64,000 nucleotides of DNA. Source: JAZGGS01 sp963714405. GTDB taxonomy: Bacteria > Bacteroidota > Ignavibacteria > Ignavibacteriales > Ignavibacteriaceae. The stretch is from NCBI GenBank assembly GCA_963714405.1, contig CAVQOH010000002.1, positions 558,001 to 622,000 on the forward strand. Direction: 5' to 3'. Shown here piece after piece: positions 45,273-54,190 of the stretch. Position numbers and translations under genes: made by a program. The notes below the pieces were generated by a model that was not told the DNA's origin, made no database searches, and saw only the letters and a program-made list of their open reading frames with translations. The first letter of the stretch is position 1. Each line of letters opens with the position of its first letter.

Positions 45273-45988
45273 AAGCTTTAGTAGTAGATGATGAAAGATT
45301 AGCTCGTACAGAGCTTAAAAGATTATTAAATCCATTCAAAGATATTAAAGTTGTTGGCGAAGCTGTTAACGCCGATGATGCCATTGAAAAAATTGATCAG
45401 CTAAAACCTGATTTACTTTTTTTAGATATTCAAATGCCCGGTAAATCAGGATTTGATTTACTCGAAGAGCTTGAAAAAGTTCCTACTGTTATTTTTACAA
45501 CAGCTTACGATGAATACGCATTAAAAGCATTCGAATTTAATGCTCTCGATTACCTTCTTAAACCAATTGAACCAAAACGACTGGAAGAAACTATAAACAA
45601 GCTTGTTGAGAAAAGTCGTAAAAAAAGTACGGCAGAATCTGATAAACCAATTCTTGCTGGATCAGATCAGGTTTTTGTTAAAGATGGTGAAAAATGCTGG
45701 TTTGTAAAGCTGGAAAAAGTTCGCTTGTTTGAATCAGAAGGAAATTATGTGCGAATCTATTTTGAAAATAATAAACCGCTTATTCTGCGCACTTTAAATT
45801 ATCTTGATGAACGATTAGACAGCAAAACATTCTTCCGTGCAAACAGGAAACACATTGTAAATCTTAAATGGATTGATTCAATAGAACCCTGGTTAAACGG
45901 TGGTTTACTTGTTAAGTTTAAAGATGGTCAAAAGGTTGAGGTTTCGCGAAGACAGGCAATTAAATTTAAAGATATGCTAAGCTTGTAG
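45269..45988 (+). CDS. LytTR-family response regulator
   Basis: 239 aa. Receiver domain with acidic pair VDDE, phospho-acceptor in LLFLDIQMPGKSGFDLL, Thr in IFTTAYDEYA and Lys in LLKPIE. C-terminal LytTR DNA-binding domain (VRLFESEGNYVRIYF, FFRANRKHIVNLKWI, VEVSRRQAIKFK). Start overlaps the kinase stop. Regulates unknown targets. Confidence 0.95.
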   Translation: MKALVVDDERLARTELKRLLNPFKDIKVVGEAVNADDAIEKIDQLKPDLLFLDIQMPGKSGFDLLEELEKVPTVIFTTAYDEYALKAFEFNALDYLLKPIEPKRLEETINKLVEKSRKKSTAESDKPILAGSDQVFVKDGEKCWFVKLEKVRLFESEGNYVRIYFENNKPLILRTLNYLDERLDSKTFFRANRKHIVNLKWIDSIEPWLNGGLLVKFKDGQKVEVSRRQAIKFKDMLSL

Positions 45989-46010
45989 GAAGACTTACAC
46001 TCAGTAGATA

Positions 46011-46081
46011 ATATTCAAACTGCAAAATGCAAAACACAAATAAATTTCAATAATCAATTTTGTAATTTGAGATTTGAATAT
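46011..46081. repeat. AT-rich element with 9-bp terminal inverted repeats
   Basis: ATATTCAAA at 46011-46019 is matched by TTTGAATAT at 46073-46081. The inner 53 bp and the flank to ~46110 are built from variants of CAAAT/ATTTG and TTTGCATTTTG words. Similar CAAATAACAAAT-type low-complexity spacers occur between genes in other bacterial genomes. It lies between the LytTR gene and the convergent receptor gene. No transcription terminator of standard type is visible. Confidence 0.45.
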
Positions 46082-46132
46082 TATTTGTTATTTGATGCTT
46101 GTTTATTGAAAATTCAATGTCTTTAAAAGTAT

Positions 46133-48121
46133 CTAGTTAAACAATTCCCACGATAAACCAAACCGGATACTTCTTTCAGGCATAGGATAGTATGGTGTTA
46201 TGAAATACTGTTTATCGAATAAGTTCTCCCAAACAAAATATACAATTGCACGCTCCTGTATTTCACCAATCAATATAAAATCAAGTTTATTGGATGGCTC
46301 AACCTCAACAAATCCCCACTCTAGATTGTAGGAGTTTCTTTTGTCTGTGTAATAAAAAGCAAATCCTGATTTAAGACTAAGATTATCATCAAAAAATTTG
46401 CTTTTTAAATAAAGTCCGCCAATAAATTGTAATTCAGGCACACCAATCACTTCGTTTTTCTCATCAGTAAAATAGTAAGATGTATTTGTTTCGAATAATA
46501 TCTTCCAAAATTGATAATTTATATTTGCTCCCACTCCTTCTGTATTTCCATATAAAGGATAAACTGGATCAAACAATACTAAATTATATGGTTGAGTTAA
46601 ATAAAAGTTATTCCTCTTAAAATAGGTTGCAGTTGCAAAAAAACCATCATACTTGTATTTAAGACCGAGCTCAATTGTCTCCACGTCCGCCGAATCTGAA
46701 AATTGTTTGTGCCTTGAGTATCCAAAATAGATTAGCAGTTTATCTTCAATTCTAAAAGTAATATCCCCACCAAACCCTGAGAAATTGTCGGATTTATTGT
46801 AACTAAAAGCTGAGTTGTTTGATTGCCATGAATCTTTGTTGTTTGCATCTAAATATCTATAGAAAAATGAGGGAACAAGTTTATCATTAAACAGATTAAG
46901 AGATAAAACTGATGTAAAGGAGACTCTCTTAATATCATTATTATATTCTATTCTTTCTGAGGCCGGGATTATACGAGCTATATAATCAGTATTAAGTTTT
47001 TCATACGTCCCTAAAAGTTTTACTTCAACAATATCTATCTTGTGATCGTACTTAAGCATACTACCCAGTATTTTATTCTCATAGTTTTCATAAAGATCTA
47101 TTGTATCTACTGCATCAGTTAGCTTACTATCGAAGTATCTATAGTAAAAGGACAAATTTAATTTTGCATTCTTAAAAGGCAGCAAAAGCAATCGTAAACC
47201 GGTATTGTGCTGCAGTAAATCTTTTACCCTGTTTGGATAAACAACCGGAGCTATAAGTGGTTCATAAATAATAGAGTTTACATTACTCGTTATACTTTGC
47301 AAACTGTCTATATCAATTCCACCATTCAATCCAATTGATGAATTTACATAACTGTATAAGGCCGATATGTTTACAGCATTTGAAAGAAGGTATTTTAGCT
47401 TAACATTGGCCTGCCAAATTGAGAGATCGGTGTTATTATAAGTTTCATCAACACTGCGGTTGGTAATCTGTAAAGATAGATTCCAGCGTTTGGCAACTTT
47501 AGCATTAAATTTCCCATCAATCATTGCTTCACCGTTTGGTCCTTCATAATATTTTATTCTCGTATAAGGATCTGGTGAAAGAAAATCTTGCATAATAAAA
47601 TTTACCGCAACAGGATTATTGTAAGGACCGTAGAGAAAACCTCTTGGAGAAGGTATAATTTCAATTGAGTCAATATCTTCACTTTGAATAAGATTAAGAT
47701 CTAAAGAGTTGGATAACCTGTCATTCCATAAAACTCCATCCTCCAAATAGCTGATCCCCCTGTTTCCAACACCATATATAAAAATTTCATGCGGTTGTCC
47801 TATAAATCCTTGATCTGCTTTAAAACTAAGTGAGAATGGTTTTAACAAATCACCAGTATAACGGTAAGGAGTATATAAAAAAGTCTTTTTACTAATTATT
47901 TCACTATTTCCTGAAAACATATTAAAATTAATAGGAACAAGTGTATCAGGGGATTCAATTTTTTGAAGTGTTTTTATAGTATCATTAGCTGAAGAAGAAT
48001 CAGTTATAGCAGTTTGAATTGTATCTTTCACCACTAATGTATCTGCAAATAGTGAATCCGCAGTTTTGGAAAAAGTATAAGTAAGAGTAAACAAAAGTAT
48101 TATGAATAAATATTTTATCAT
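46133..48121 (-). CDS. TonB-dependent receptor-like outer-membrane protein
   Basis: 662 aa from the ATG at 48121 (MIKYLFIILLFTLTYTFS signal peptide); eight more codons are possible upstream. Residues ~85-170 look like a plug domain (FIYGVGNRGISYLEDGVLWNDRLS, IDSIEIIPSPRGFLYGPYNNPVAVNFIMQDF). The rest is alternating beta strands of a barrel, ending in an aromatic C-terminal strand (RSIRFGLSWELFN). No carboxypeptidase-like N-terminal domain and no TonB box could be located. The ligand cannot be inferred. Confidence 0.85.
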   Translation of the reverse strand: MIKYLFIILLFTLTYTFSKTADSLFADTLVVKDTIQTAITDSSSANDTIKTLQKIESPDTLVPINFNMFSGNSEIISKKTFLYTPYRYTGDLLKPFSLSFKADQGFIGQPHEIFIYGVGNRGISYLEDGVLWNDRLSNSLDLNLIQSEDIDSIEIIPSPRGFLYGPYNNPVAVNFIMQDFLSPDPYTRIKYYEGPNGEAMIDGKFNAKVAKRWNLSLQITNRSVDETYNNTDLSIWQANVKLKYLLSNAVNISALYSYVNSSIGLNGGIDIDSLQSITSNVNSIIYEPLIAPVVYPNRVKDLLQHNTGLRLLLLPFKNAKLNLSFYYRYFDSKLTDAVDTIDLYENYENKILGSMLKYDHKIDIVEVKLLGTYEKLNTDYIARIIPASERIEYNNDIKRVSFTSVLSLNLFNDKLVPSFFYRYLDANNKDSWQSNNSAFSYNKSDNFSGFGGDITFRIEDKLLIYFGYSRHKQFSDSADVETIELGLKYKYDGFFATATYFKRNNFYLTQPYNLVLFDPVYPLYGNTEGVGANINYQFWKILFETNTSYYFTDEKNEVIGVPELQFIGGLYLKSKFFDDNLSLKSGFAFYYTDKRNSYNLEWGFVEVEPSNKLDFILIGEIQERAIVYFVWENLFDKQYFITPYYPMPERSIRFGLSWELFN

Positions 48122-48292
48122 AAAAACGAGATGAAATATTTCCATTCAAATTGATATTCAAAATAGCTAATTAAAGAGAAAGCCACAAAACAAACTATTT
48201 TCACTCACATGCTTCTACTTACACCCTTTTCAAACCCCCTGATTACAAGGGTTTTGGGTAAATTAATATTTTCATATTTCCTGTAAAATCAT

Positions 48293-48321
48293 TTTGATTG
48301 GTGTAAAATATTTTTATTTTC
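48293..48321 (+). promoter_or_regulatory. Candidate Bacteroidota-type promoter of the HU gene
   Basis: TTTG at 48293-48296 and TATTTTC at 48315-48321, separated by 18 bp, resemble the -33 TTTG and -7 TAnnTTTG elements. It lies ~40 nt upstream of the HU start. Match to the -7 element is incomplete. Confidence 0.3.
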
Positions 48322-48359
48322 ACAACGTATATAAAAACAATTTATAAAGGAGAGGATCT

Positions 48360-48656
48360 ATGGCAGGCAAATCAATAACAAAGGGTGAAATTGTAACTCA
48401 CCTGGCAAAGAAAACCGGTACAACTAAAAAAGTTGCAAACCAGTTTTTAGATGAACTTGTAAAACTTTCTTATCGCGAAGCGAAAAAAGATTTTACACTT
48501 CCCGGATTAGGGAAACTAACTGTTGCTAACAGGAAACAAAGAATCGGCAGAAATCCTGCAACTGGTGAAACAATGGTAATTCCTGCAAAGAAAGTATTGA
48601 AGTTTAAAGTTGGAAAGCAAGCCCAGGATGCAGTTTTCCCAACTAAAAAAAGATAA
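48360..48656 (+). CDS. HU/IHF-family DNA-binding protein
   Basis: 98 aa. TKGEIVTHLAKKTGTTKKVANQFLDEL (helical body) and the DNA-binding arm GRNPATGETMVIPAKKVLKFKVGK, typical of HU with the conserved RNPATG. Basic tail TKKR. Compacts and bends DNA. Strong Shine-Dalgarno (AAAGGAGAGG) before ATG, and a terminator right after, so it is monocistronic and probably highly expressed. A 214-bp gap upstream holds a promoter-like sequence and a CCC/GGG hairpin near 48228-48258. Confidence 0.95.
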   Translation: MAGKSITKGEIVTHLAKKTGTTKKVANQFLDELVKLSYREAKKDFTLPGLGKLTVANRKQRIGRNPATGETMVIPAKKVLKFKVGKQAQDAVFPTKKR

Positions 48657-48683
48657 TAATCTATTTATCTTTTTGCAGAAATT

Positions 48684-48711
48684 AAAAGCCCGTTTTACAG
48701 CGGGCTTTTTT
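48684..48711 (+). terminator. Rho-independent terminator of the HU gene
   Basis: Stem AGCCCG / CGGGCT (48687-48692 and 48701-48706) with an 8-nt loop, followed by a run of T, 30 nt after the HU stop. Confidence 0.85.
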
Positions 48712-48747
48712 ATATTTTTGAACCTTTCAATATTTAAATGACTTTTT

Positions 48748-50082
48748 ATGAAAACTAGATTTTTTTTAATAATAGTTCTAATTGCAATTGTACTTACCAG
48801 TTGCACTGATAAAAATAATCTTTCGCCAAAAGCAGAGCTGGAAATAAAAATGAATGATATTGCAGAACAATATGTAAAACTTGTTTTAGAAATTGGAATC
48901 TACAAACCGGATTATATTGATGCATATTACGGACCTGAAGAATGGAAACCTGCAGTTACTCAGAACGCAAAGATTGATACAAATGTTACTGCATTACTTG
49001 GTGAAAAAGTTGATGACCTGCTTAATAAACTTGAAACGCTAAGTGAATACAAGGCAACTAAACTGGAACTGCAACGCTACCGTTTTTTATACAAGCAGCT
49101 TTTATCAGTTAAAGGTATAATAAGTATTATTGCAGGTGCTAATTTTTCATTTGATGCAGAAGCAAAAATACTTTATGATGCTGAACCACCTAAACATTCA
49201 ATTGATCATTTTCAAAATATTATTGATGAACTAAATAAGTTGCTTCCGGGTAAATTAAGTCTTTCACAAAAGGTTGATGATTTTAGGAAAAAATTTATCA
49301 TTCCTGTAGAAAAACTTGATGTGGTGTTCAATGCAGCGATAAATGAATGCAGAAGCCGAACTTCTAAATTTATCCAATTACCTGAATATGAAGATTTTTC
49401 TGTTGAATATGTTAACAATACACCATGGGGTGCTTACAATTGGTATAAAGGAAATTGTTTCAGCATAATACAGGTTAATACTGATTTACCAGTTTACATA
49501 GATCGCGCTGTAGATCTTGCTGCACATGAAGGTTATCCCGGGCATCATGTTTATAATACTTTACTTGAAGATAAACTGACAAAACGAAATGGCTGGATGG
49601 AATATTCCGTGTATCCGCTTAACAGCCCAATCTCGCTTATAGCTGAGGGAACAGCTAACTATGGAGTTGAGCTGGTTTTTTCAAAACAATCAAGATTAAA
49701 ATTTGAAAAAGAGGTGTTGTTTCCACTAGCAAATCTGGATTCCAGTAATGCTGAACTATACTACAAAGTTATTGATCTTTTAGATGAACTGAATTATGCA
49801 GGCAATGAAGCTGCAAGAAACTACCTGGATGGAAATTGGGACAAAGAAGAAACAGTAGATTATCTAGTAGAATATGCTTTGCGTTCAAAAGAAAGAGCAA
49901 CAAAATCAATTGATTTTTATGAAACATATAGATCGTACGTAATAAATTATAATGTCGGTAAGGATATTATAAAAGCGTACATTGAGAAAAATGAGAGCAA
50001 TGTTTATGATATTAAAAACAGATGGAAATTGTTTGAAGAGCTGTTATCAGAACCGCAAACGCCATCTGGCTTGATGGAATAG
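48748..50082 (+). CDS. Lipoprotein with HEGYPGHH metallopeptidase-like motif (DUF885-like)
   Basis: 444 aa. Lipoprotein signal with lipobox LTSC (Cys 19). The motif AAHEGYPGHHVYNTLLED near residues 261-278 is the zinc-site pattern of DUF885-type peptidases, followed by SLIAEGTANYGVEL, which supplies the third-ligand Glu. Otherwise helical. Probably an envelope zinc peptidase; substrate unknown. It ends one base before the convergent DUF4922 gene. Confidence 0.85.
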   Translation: MKTRFFLIIVLIAIVLTSCTDKNNLSPKAELEIKMNDIAEQYVKLVLEIGIYKPDYIDAYYGPEEWKPAVTQNAKIDTNVTALLGEKVDDLLNKLETLSEYKATKLELQRYRFLYKQLLSVKGIISIIAGANFSFDAEAKILYDAEPPKHSIDHFQNIIDELNKLLPGKLSLSQKVDDFRKKFIIPVEKLDVVFNAAINECRSRTSKFIQLPEYEDFSVEYVNNTPWGAYNWYKGNCFSIIQVNTDLPVYIDRAVDLAAHEGYPGHHVYNTLLEDKLTKRNGWMEYSVYPLNSPISLIAEGTANYGVELVFSKQSRLKFEKEVLFPLANLDSSNAELYYKVIDLLDELNYAGNEAARNYLDGNWDKEETVDYLVEYALRSKERATKSIDFYETYRSYVINYNVGKDIIKAYIEKNESNVYDIKNRWKLFEELLSEPQTPSGLME

Positions 50083-51096
50083 TCAGTTAAATTTCTTTTT
50101 AAGTAAACCGTTCAATATTAAAAACTTTTGATTGTTTAAAGAAACTTCTCTGAAGATTTTTGAGATTACTTTACCGTTCATCCTTATAAAATCTTTTTTT
50201 CGCGGCACGATAAGCAAACCACCTAAATCCACTGCTGCGGGGCTTATTAAAAATCTTTCATTGTCATTATTGTAAAACAAATCCGGTCTGTGTTTTTCTC
50301 TAAGGAAAATGATCATGCTCCAACCAAATTCCGGATTGTATTTGCTAATAATATTTAAATGTGGTTCTGTTTGTAGTTCTGAAAGCTTTTCATAAATGCT
50401 ATAAAAAATTTTAAATGATTTAATAATATTTTTATCATTTTGAGATTCTATTAACAAGAATTTTCTCAACCCGTCATCAACACTGCTTATACATAATTCC
50501 TCATTATCAAGAATAAATTTACCAAACTCATTTTTTAATTGATGAAATTCATCTTCAATGGGCATAAAATTTTTAGTTCCCATTTGAAAGTGAAAATGAT
50601 CGGGAGCTGAAGCACCGCATGCTGCGCTATTGTAAATTATTGTAAATTTTTCTGAAAACCATTTGTTTAACTTTAGCAGGAACTTAATATTACCAATTAT
50701 TCTCTGCTCAACATGCTTTACTGAGCTAATTGTAAAATGCTTTGGAAAGATTGGAAATGGGTTACACAAGAGTAAATATTTTTTATCTATTAAAATACCC
50801 TGCTGCGGTTTTGGCAAGTTATTTACACATAAAAAACAATCACGCATACTTATTGAAGCTTTATCGGTTTTTGCTGATGAAGAGGTTATTCTTCCGGGAT
50901 TATATTGTGTTTTAATTTTAAATCCCTTGAATGCATACTCTTCTATTTTTACAGAATTTAGTTTATCATATCTTTCTTTAAGCAGCTGCCACTTTGCAGT
51001 TTGCTCATCAAAAAGTATTATTGCTGCTTTTGTGTAATCAGCTGTGTCCAAGCAAAAATCTATATTCGGATTTTGTATAATTTTAGTTTTTATCAA
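50083..51096 (-). CDS. DUF4922 / HIT-like nucleotidyltransferase-type protein
   Basis: 337 aa. CFLCVNNLPKPQQGI, then NPFPIFPKHFTISS and the HIT/GalT-like active site GASAPDHFHFQMG (HxHxQ near residue 165). DUF4922 proteins resemble ATP adenylyltransferases, so transfer of a nucleotide or phosphate is likely. No signal peptide. Start codon is TTG at 51096, with no strong Shine-Dalgarno. Located 21 nt after the glycosyltransferase stop; third gene of a SpoIID - glycosyltransferase - DUF4922 group. Confidence 0.8.
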   Translation of the reverse strand: MIKTKIIQNPNIDFCLDTADYTKAAIILFDEQTAKWQLLKERYDKLNSVKIEEYAFKGFKIKTQYNPGRITSSSAKTDKASISMRDCFLCVNNLPKPQQGILIDKKYLLLCNPFPIFPKHFTISSVKHVEQRIIGNIKFLLKLNKWFSEKFTIIYNSAACGASAPDHFHFQMGTKNFMPIEDEFHQLKNEFGKFILDNEELCISSVDDGLRKFLLIESQNDKNIIKSFKIFYSIYEKLSELQTEPHLNIISKYNPEFGWSMIIFLREKHRPDLFYNNDNERFLISPAAVDLGGLLIVPRKKDFIRMNGKVISKIFREVSLNNQKFLILNGLLKKKFN

Positions 51097-51117
51097 ACTT
51101 CACTAATTCTAATTATA

Positions 51118-52590
51118 TTAATAATTCTGTAATTGTCTTGCTTTAATTTCAACCGATCTTAAAGAATCTTTATAAATATTGTTAATATTTTCTTGTTCTA
51201 TTGTTAAAGCAGCATCAGTATTACCTTCCCACCTTCGGCAAATATATATTGGTTCATAGATCCTGCTAATCTTATACTTGCGGCAAATTGCTAATGCAAC
51301 AGCATAATCTTCTCCATAACTAACGTTGGGAAACTTTATGTTACGTAAAATGGGTGTATAAAACGCACGAGGTGCACCAAGTCCATTAATTCTCAATGCA
51401 TTGTTATGTCCGTTATCCGTTGTCCATTCTCTATGATCAATAACACCGGGTGGAATATCATTAAGTTCAAAATCCGTTAATTTATAACTACCAATAACCA
51501 TGGCACAATTCTCATCGTAGAATTTATCAATAATTATTTGTAGCGTTTTTTCATCCGCATAAATGTCATCACTATCAAGCTGCACAGAAAACTTACCACA
51601 CAAATTGTGATTAATCGCTTCATTCCAGCAACCGCCAATTCCAAGCTTTTTGCTATTAGGAATGTGGTGTACTATTTTTTCATCCCTGCTCGCTAAGGAG
51701 TTTAATATTTCGGTAGTTCCATCTGTTGAATGGTTATCCAAAACAATTATGTTATAGTTAAACGTTGTCTTTTGTTTTATAGCTGAATCAACCGCATCCA
51801 CAATTGTTTTAGCCCTGTTTTTAACAGGAATTATAATTGAAGCTTCAGTTTTAAATTTTTCATTCTGGATGTTTAATTTTTTAGTATTTGGTTTTAAATA
51901 TGCATTTATCTTTTTAAGATGATCCGTAAAAACTTTTTCCATTTCAAGCTGCTTATCACGATTACTCGGATTAACATAATTGAAAATCCGTTCATCTGAA
52001 TTTTCTGGATTTATTTTCTCAACAGTATACAGATTTTTAGGAATTCTTTTTATAGACGAATTGCGTGAAACTGCTAACCTTAACTGGTACAACCCAGCAA
52101 ATAAATATTTATTGCTTGTAGTTTGGAATTCTTTACAAGCTTGCCACACAATATTTTTCTCTAAAAATATAATGGGTCCAAACTCAAAGTCATCTCTAAC
52201 ACTTCCCAATTGATAATCAATAAGTGGATAGCTTATAAGTTTATTTTTTTCGTTTATAAAAAAATCAGAGTAAAGTAAACCCGCCTTACTGTGTTCCGCT
52301 GATTCTAAAAATCTTTTCACCGCCTTATCTTTTATTACCAGCGAAACAGGTTCAGTGATAAAAAGTAAAAAGTTGCCATTTGCTATTTTGCAAATAGTCT
52401 TTATAACATTAGTGCTAAAAGGGTAAGTTGATTTTATGGTAGTGTTACTTTTGCTAAATTCAGTGTTTTCTCTATTAGAAATACAAATAACTTCAGAAAT
52501 AAATTTTAATTTTTCTAATTGTTTTATTGTGTTGTAATTTGAAAGGGTATCGGAATAGAAAACCACTATGGAGATTTTAATTTGTCCCAT
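51118..52590 (-). CDS. Two-part family-2 glycosyltransferase
   Basis: 490 aa, cytoplasmic. Residues ~240-470 are a standard GT2 domain: ASIIIPVKNRAKTIVDAVDSAI, VLDNHSTDGTTEIL, QLDSDDIYADEKTL (DxD) and GEDYAVALAI. Residues 1-~220 form a second, weaker GT-A-like domain (ISIVVFYSDTLSNYNTIKQL, LYSDFFI, DFEFGPIIF) without a normal DxD. It may transfer a sugar using the second domain only. It lies between SpoIID-like and DUF4922 genes on the same strand. Confidence 0.88.
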   Translation of the reverse strand: MGQIKISIVVFYSDTLSNYNTIKQLEKLKFISEVICISNRENTEFSKSNTTIKSTYPFSTNVIKTICKIANGNFLLFITEPVSLVIKDKAVKRFLESAEHSKAGLLYSDFFINEKNKLISYPLIDYQLGSVRDDFEFGPIIFLEKNIVWQACKEFQTTSNKYLFAGLYQLRLAVSRNSSIKRIPKNLYTVEKINPENSDERIFNYVNPSNRDKQLEMEKVFTDHLKKINAYLKPNTKKLNIQNEKFKTEASIIIPVKNRAKTIVDAVDSAIKQKTTFNYNIIVLDNHSTDGTTEILNSLASRDEKIVHHIPNSKKLGIGGCWNEAINHNLCGKFSVQLDSDDIYADEKTLQIIIDKFYDENCAMVIGSYKLTDFELNDIPPGVIDHREWTTDNGHNNALRINGLGAPRAFYTPILRNIKFPNVSYGEDYAVALAICRKYKISRIYEPIYICRRWEGNTDAALTIEQENINNIYKDSLRSVEIKARQLQNY

Positions 52591-52678
52591 TTAGAGAATT
52601 AATTGTTACTTGTTTTCTTTTAAATTTTTTAAATTGATAAACATTCACTAGAAATTACTAAGTTCAAAAAAAATATTT

Positions 52679-54016
52679 TTATGAGTAAGTTTTTCGGATG
52701 GTCGCACCTGAAAAATAATGTAATAATATTTCATCAAATAAATACCCTTTTTCAGCCATTACAGCAGCTCCTACCTGGCAAAGCCCTACTCCATGCCCCC
52801 AGCCGGCTCCGTATAAAATAAATTTTCCGGGAATATCATTTTCGATGTTCTCTTTTTTAATTACTACAGCTGAGCTGTAAAGATGAGATTCTGAAAGAAC
52901 CCTTCTGATTTCAAGTTCTTTTCCTATTATCAGAGTTTTTTTTGTGCCAACTATTTTAAGCTTTATAATGCGTGAAGACTTTCCCCGTTCCAGGGGAATT
53001 AGATCGATTATTTTTCCGAAGTTTATACCTGTTTTCTTTTTAATAAGCCCTGCAATTTCTTCCTGGCTGTATTCAATTTGCCATCTGTAAAAATCTGTTG
53101 TTTCTCTGTCGTAATCAACCAAAATTCGTGAAAGAATTTTTTTATTAATGGTATTACAGAATGAATTTGGGTTACCAATTATCCATTTTCTCGCTTTGTT
53201 TTCATCATTAAAATCCAGGTTAAAGTTTTCCGGTTCATATTTATAATCGATAACAGAGTTCAAATAACTTATTTGAATTGGTTCCCATACATTTTCATAA
53301 GATTCTGTAATTCCACCGCAGCATTTTGAATAACGAGTATCGCAAATTTTATTTCCGCTTATAAGGACAATTCCCCTTGTTGAAGAAACCGCCTCGTATG
53401 CAGCTTGCGTAGTAACTTTGGTAACTCCTTGAAATCTCTGGCAATGATCGTCTGCGCAAACATCAAAAAGCAAATGGTCCGCTCTATCATACCATTTTAT
53501 CCATTCATCATCATTTACAATACTTGCCTTCGTTTCTTTACTTGCGTATTTAGAAACCTGTGCAAGAACCCAGCTTCTTGCTATAACCGCATGTGCTTTA
53601 AGCAATTCCAAGGAACTTTTTGCATTCATCTCTGATGAAATAACACTAACAAGATAACTTTCAAGAGGTATAAGGTTAATGGCTACAATGTTATCCCCAT
53701 CCTTTACAAGTTTTAACGAATGGTTAAACCTCTGTTTTTCCTTTCGCTCCCAGTGAAAATTTTTTCCTATAATAACGTCATTAATTAAAAATGATTCTGA
53801 AACCGGATCTTCAGGTTTAAAAACCAACTCGTTGCCAAGTTTTAACTTTTTAGCTGAATTTTTACAAACGATATTATTTTCTTCAAGTGTTGCTGTGAAA
53901 ATACCACTGAATTTTTCTCTGGAACCTGAAACAGAAAAATCTCCATAAAGTTCGAAACTGATTTTTTTATTTGACAGAATCCCAATGCTTATTTCGGGTT
54001 CTTCTGCAGGTATCAT
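52679..54016 (-). CDS. SpoIID/LytB-domain protein without a signal peptide
   Basis: 445 aa. SpoIID domain with catalytic Glu in VISSEMNAKSSLELLKAHAVIARSW, the Cys/His metal-type cluster CADDHCQRFQG and TRYSKCCGGITES, and a C-terminal GAGWGHGVGLCQVGAAVMAEKG. SpoIID cleaves peptidoglycan glycan strands. There is no signal peptide or membrane segment from the ATG at 54016, which is odd for this family. First gene of a three-gene group with the glycosyltransferase and DUF4922 protein. Confidence 0.88.
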   Translation of the reverse strand: MIPAEEPEISIGILSNKKISFELYGDFSVSGSREKFSGIFTATLEENNIVCKNSAKKLKLGNELVFKPEDPVSESFLINDVIIGKNFHWERKEKQRFNHSLKLVKDGDNIVAINLIPLESYLVSVISSEMNAKSSLELLKAHAVIARSWVLAQVSKYASKETKASIVNDDEWIKWYDRADHLLFDVCADDHCQRFQGVTKVTTQAAYEAVSSTRGIVLISGNKICDTRYSKCCGGITESYENVWEPIQISYLNSVIDYKYEPENFNLDFNDENKARKWIIGNPNSFCNTINKKILSRILVDYDRETTDFYRWQIEYSQEEIAGLIKKKTGINFGKIIDLIPLERGKSSRIIKLKIVGTKKTLIIGKELEIRRVLSESHLYSSAVVIKKENIENDIPGKFILYGAGWGHGVGLCQVGAAVMAEKGYLFDEILLHYFSGATIRKTYS

Positions 54017-54190
54017 TTATAATGCTGTTTTAGTTTAAAAATATATTCTAATCAAAATGATTTTTCGTACAAAATATAAGCATTAGTTACAAATGTTGTA
54101 TGTACAGTGTTTTTTGATTAATGGAATCTTAACCTGAAACTGTTTAATTTATGTTAGATTAATAATGAAATTCAGCAAGATAGTTTTTTA

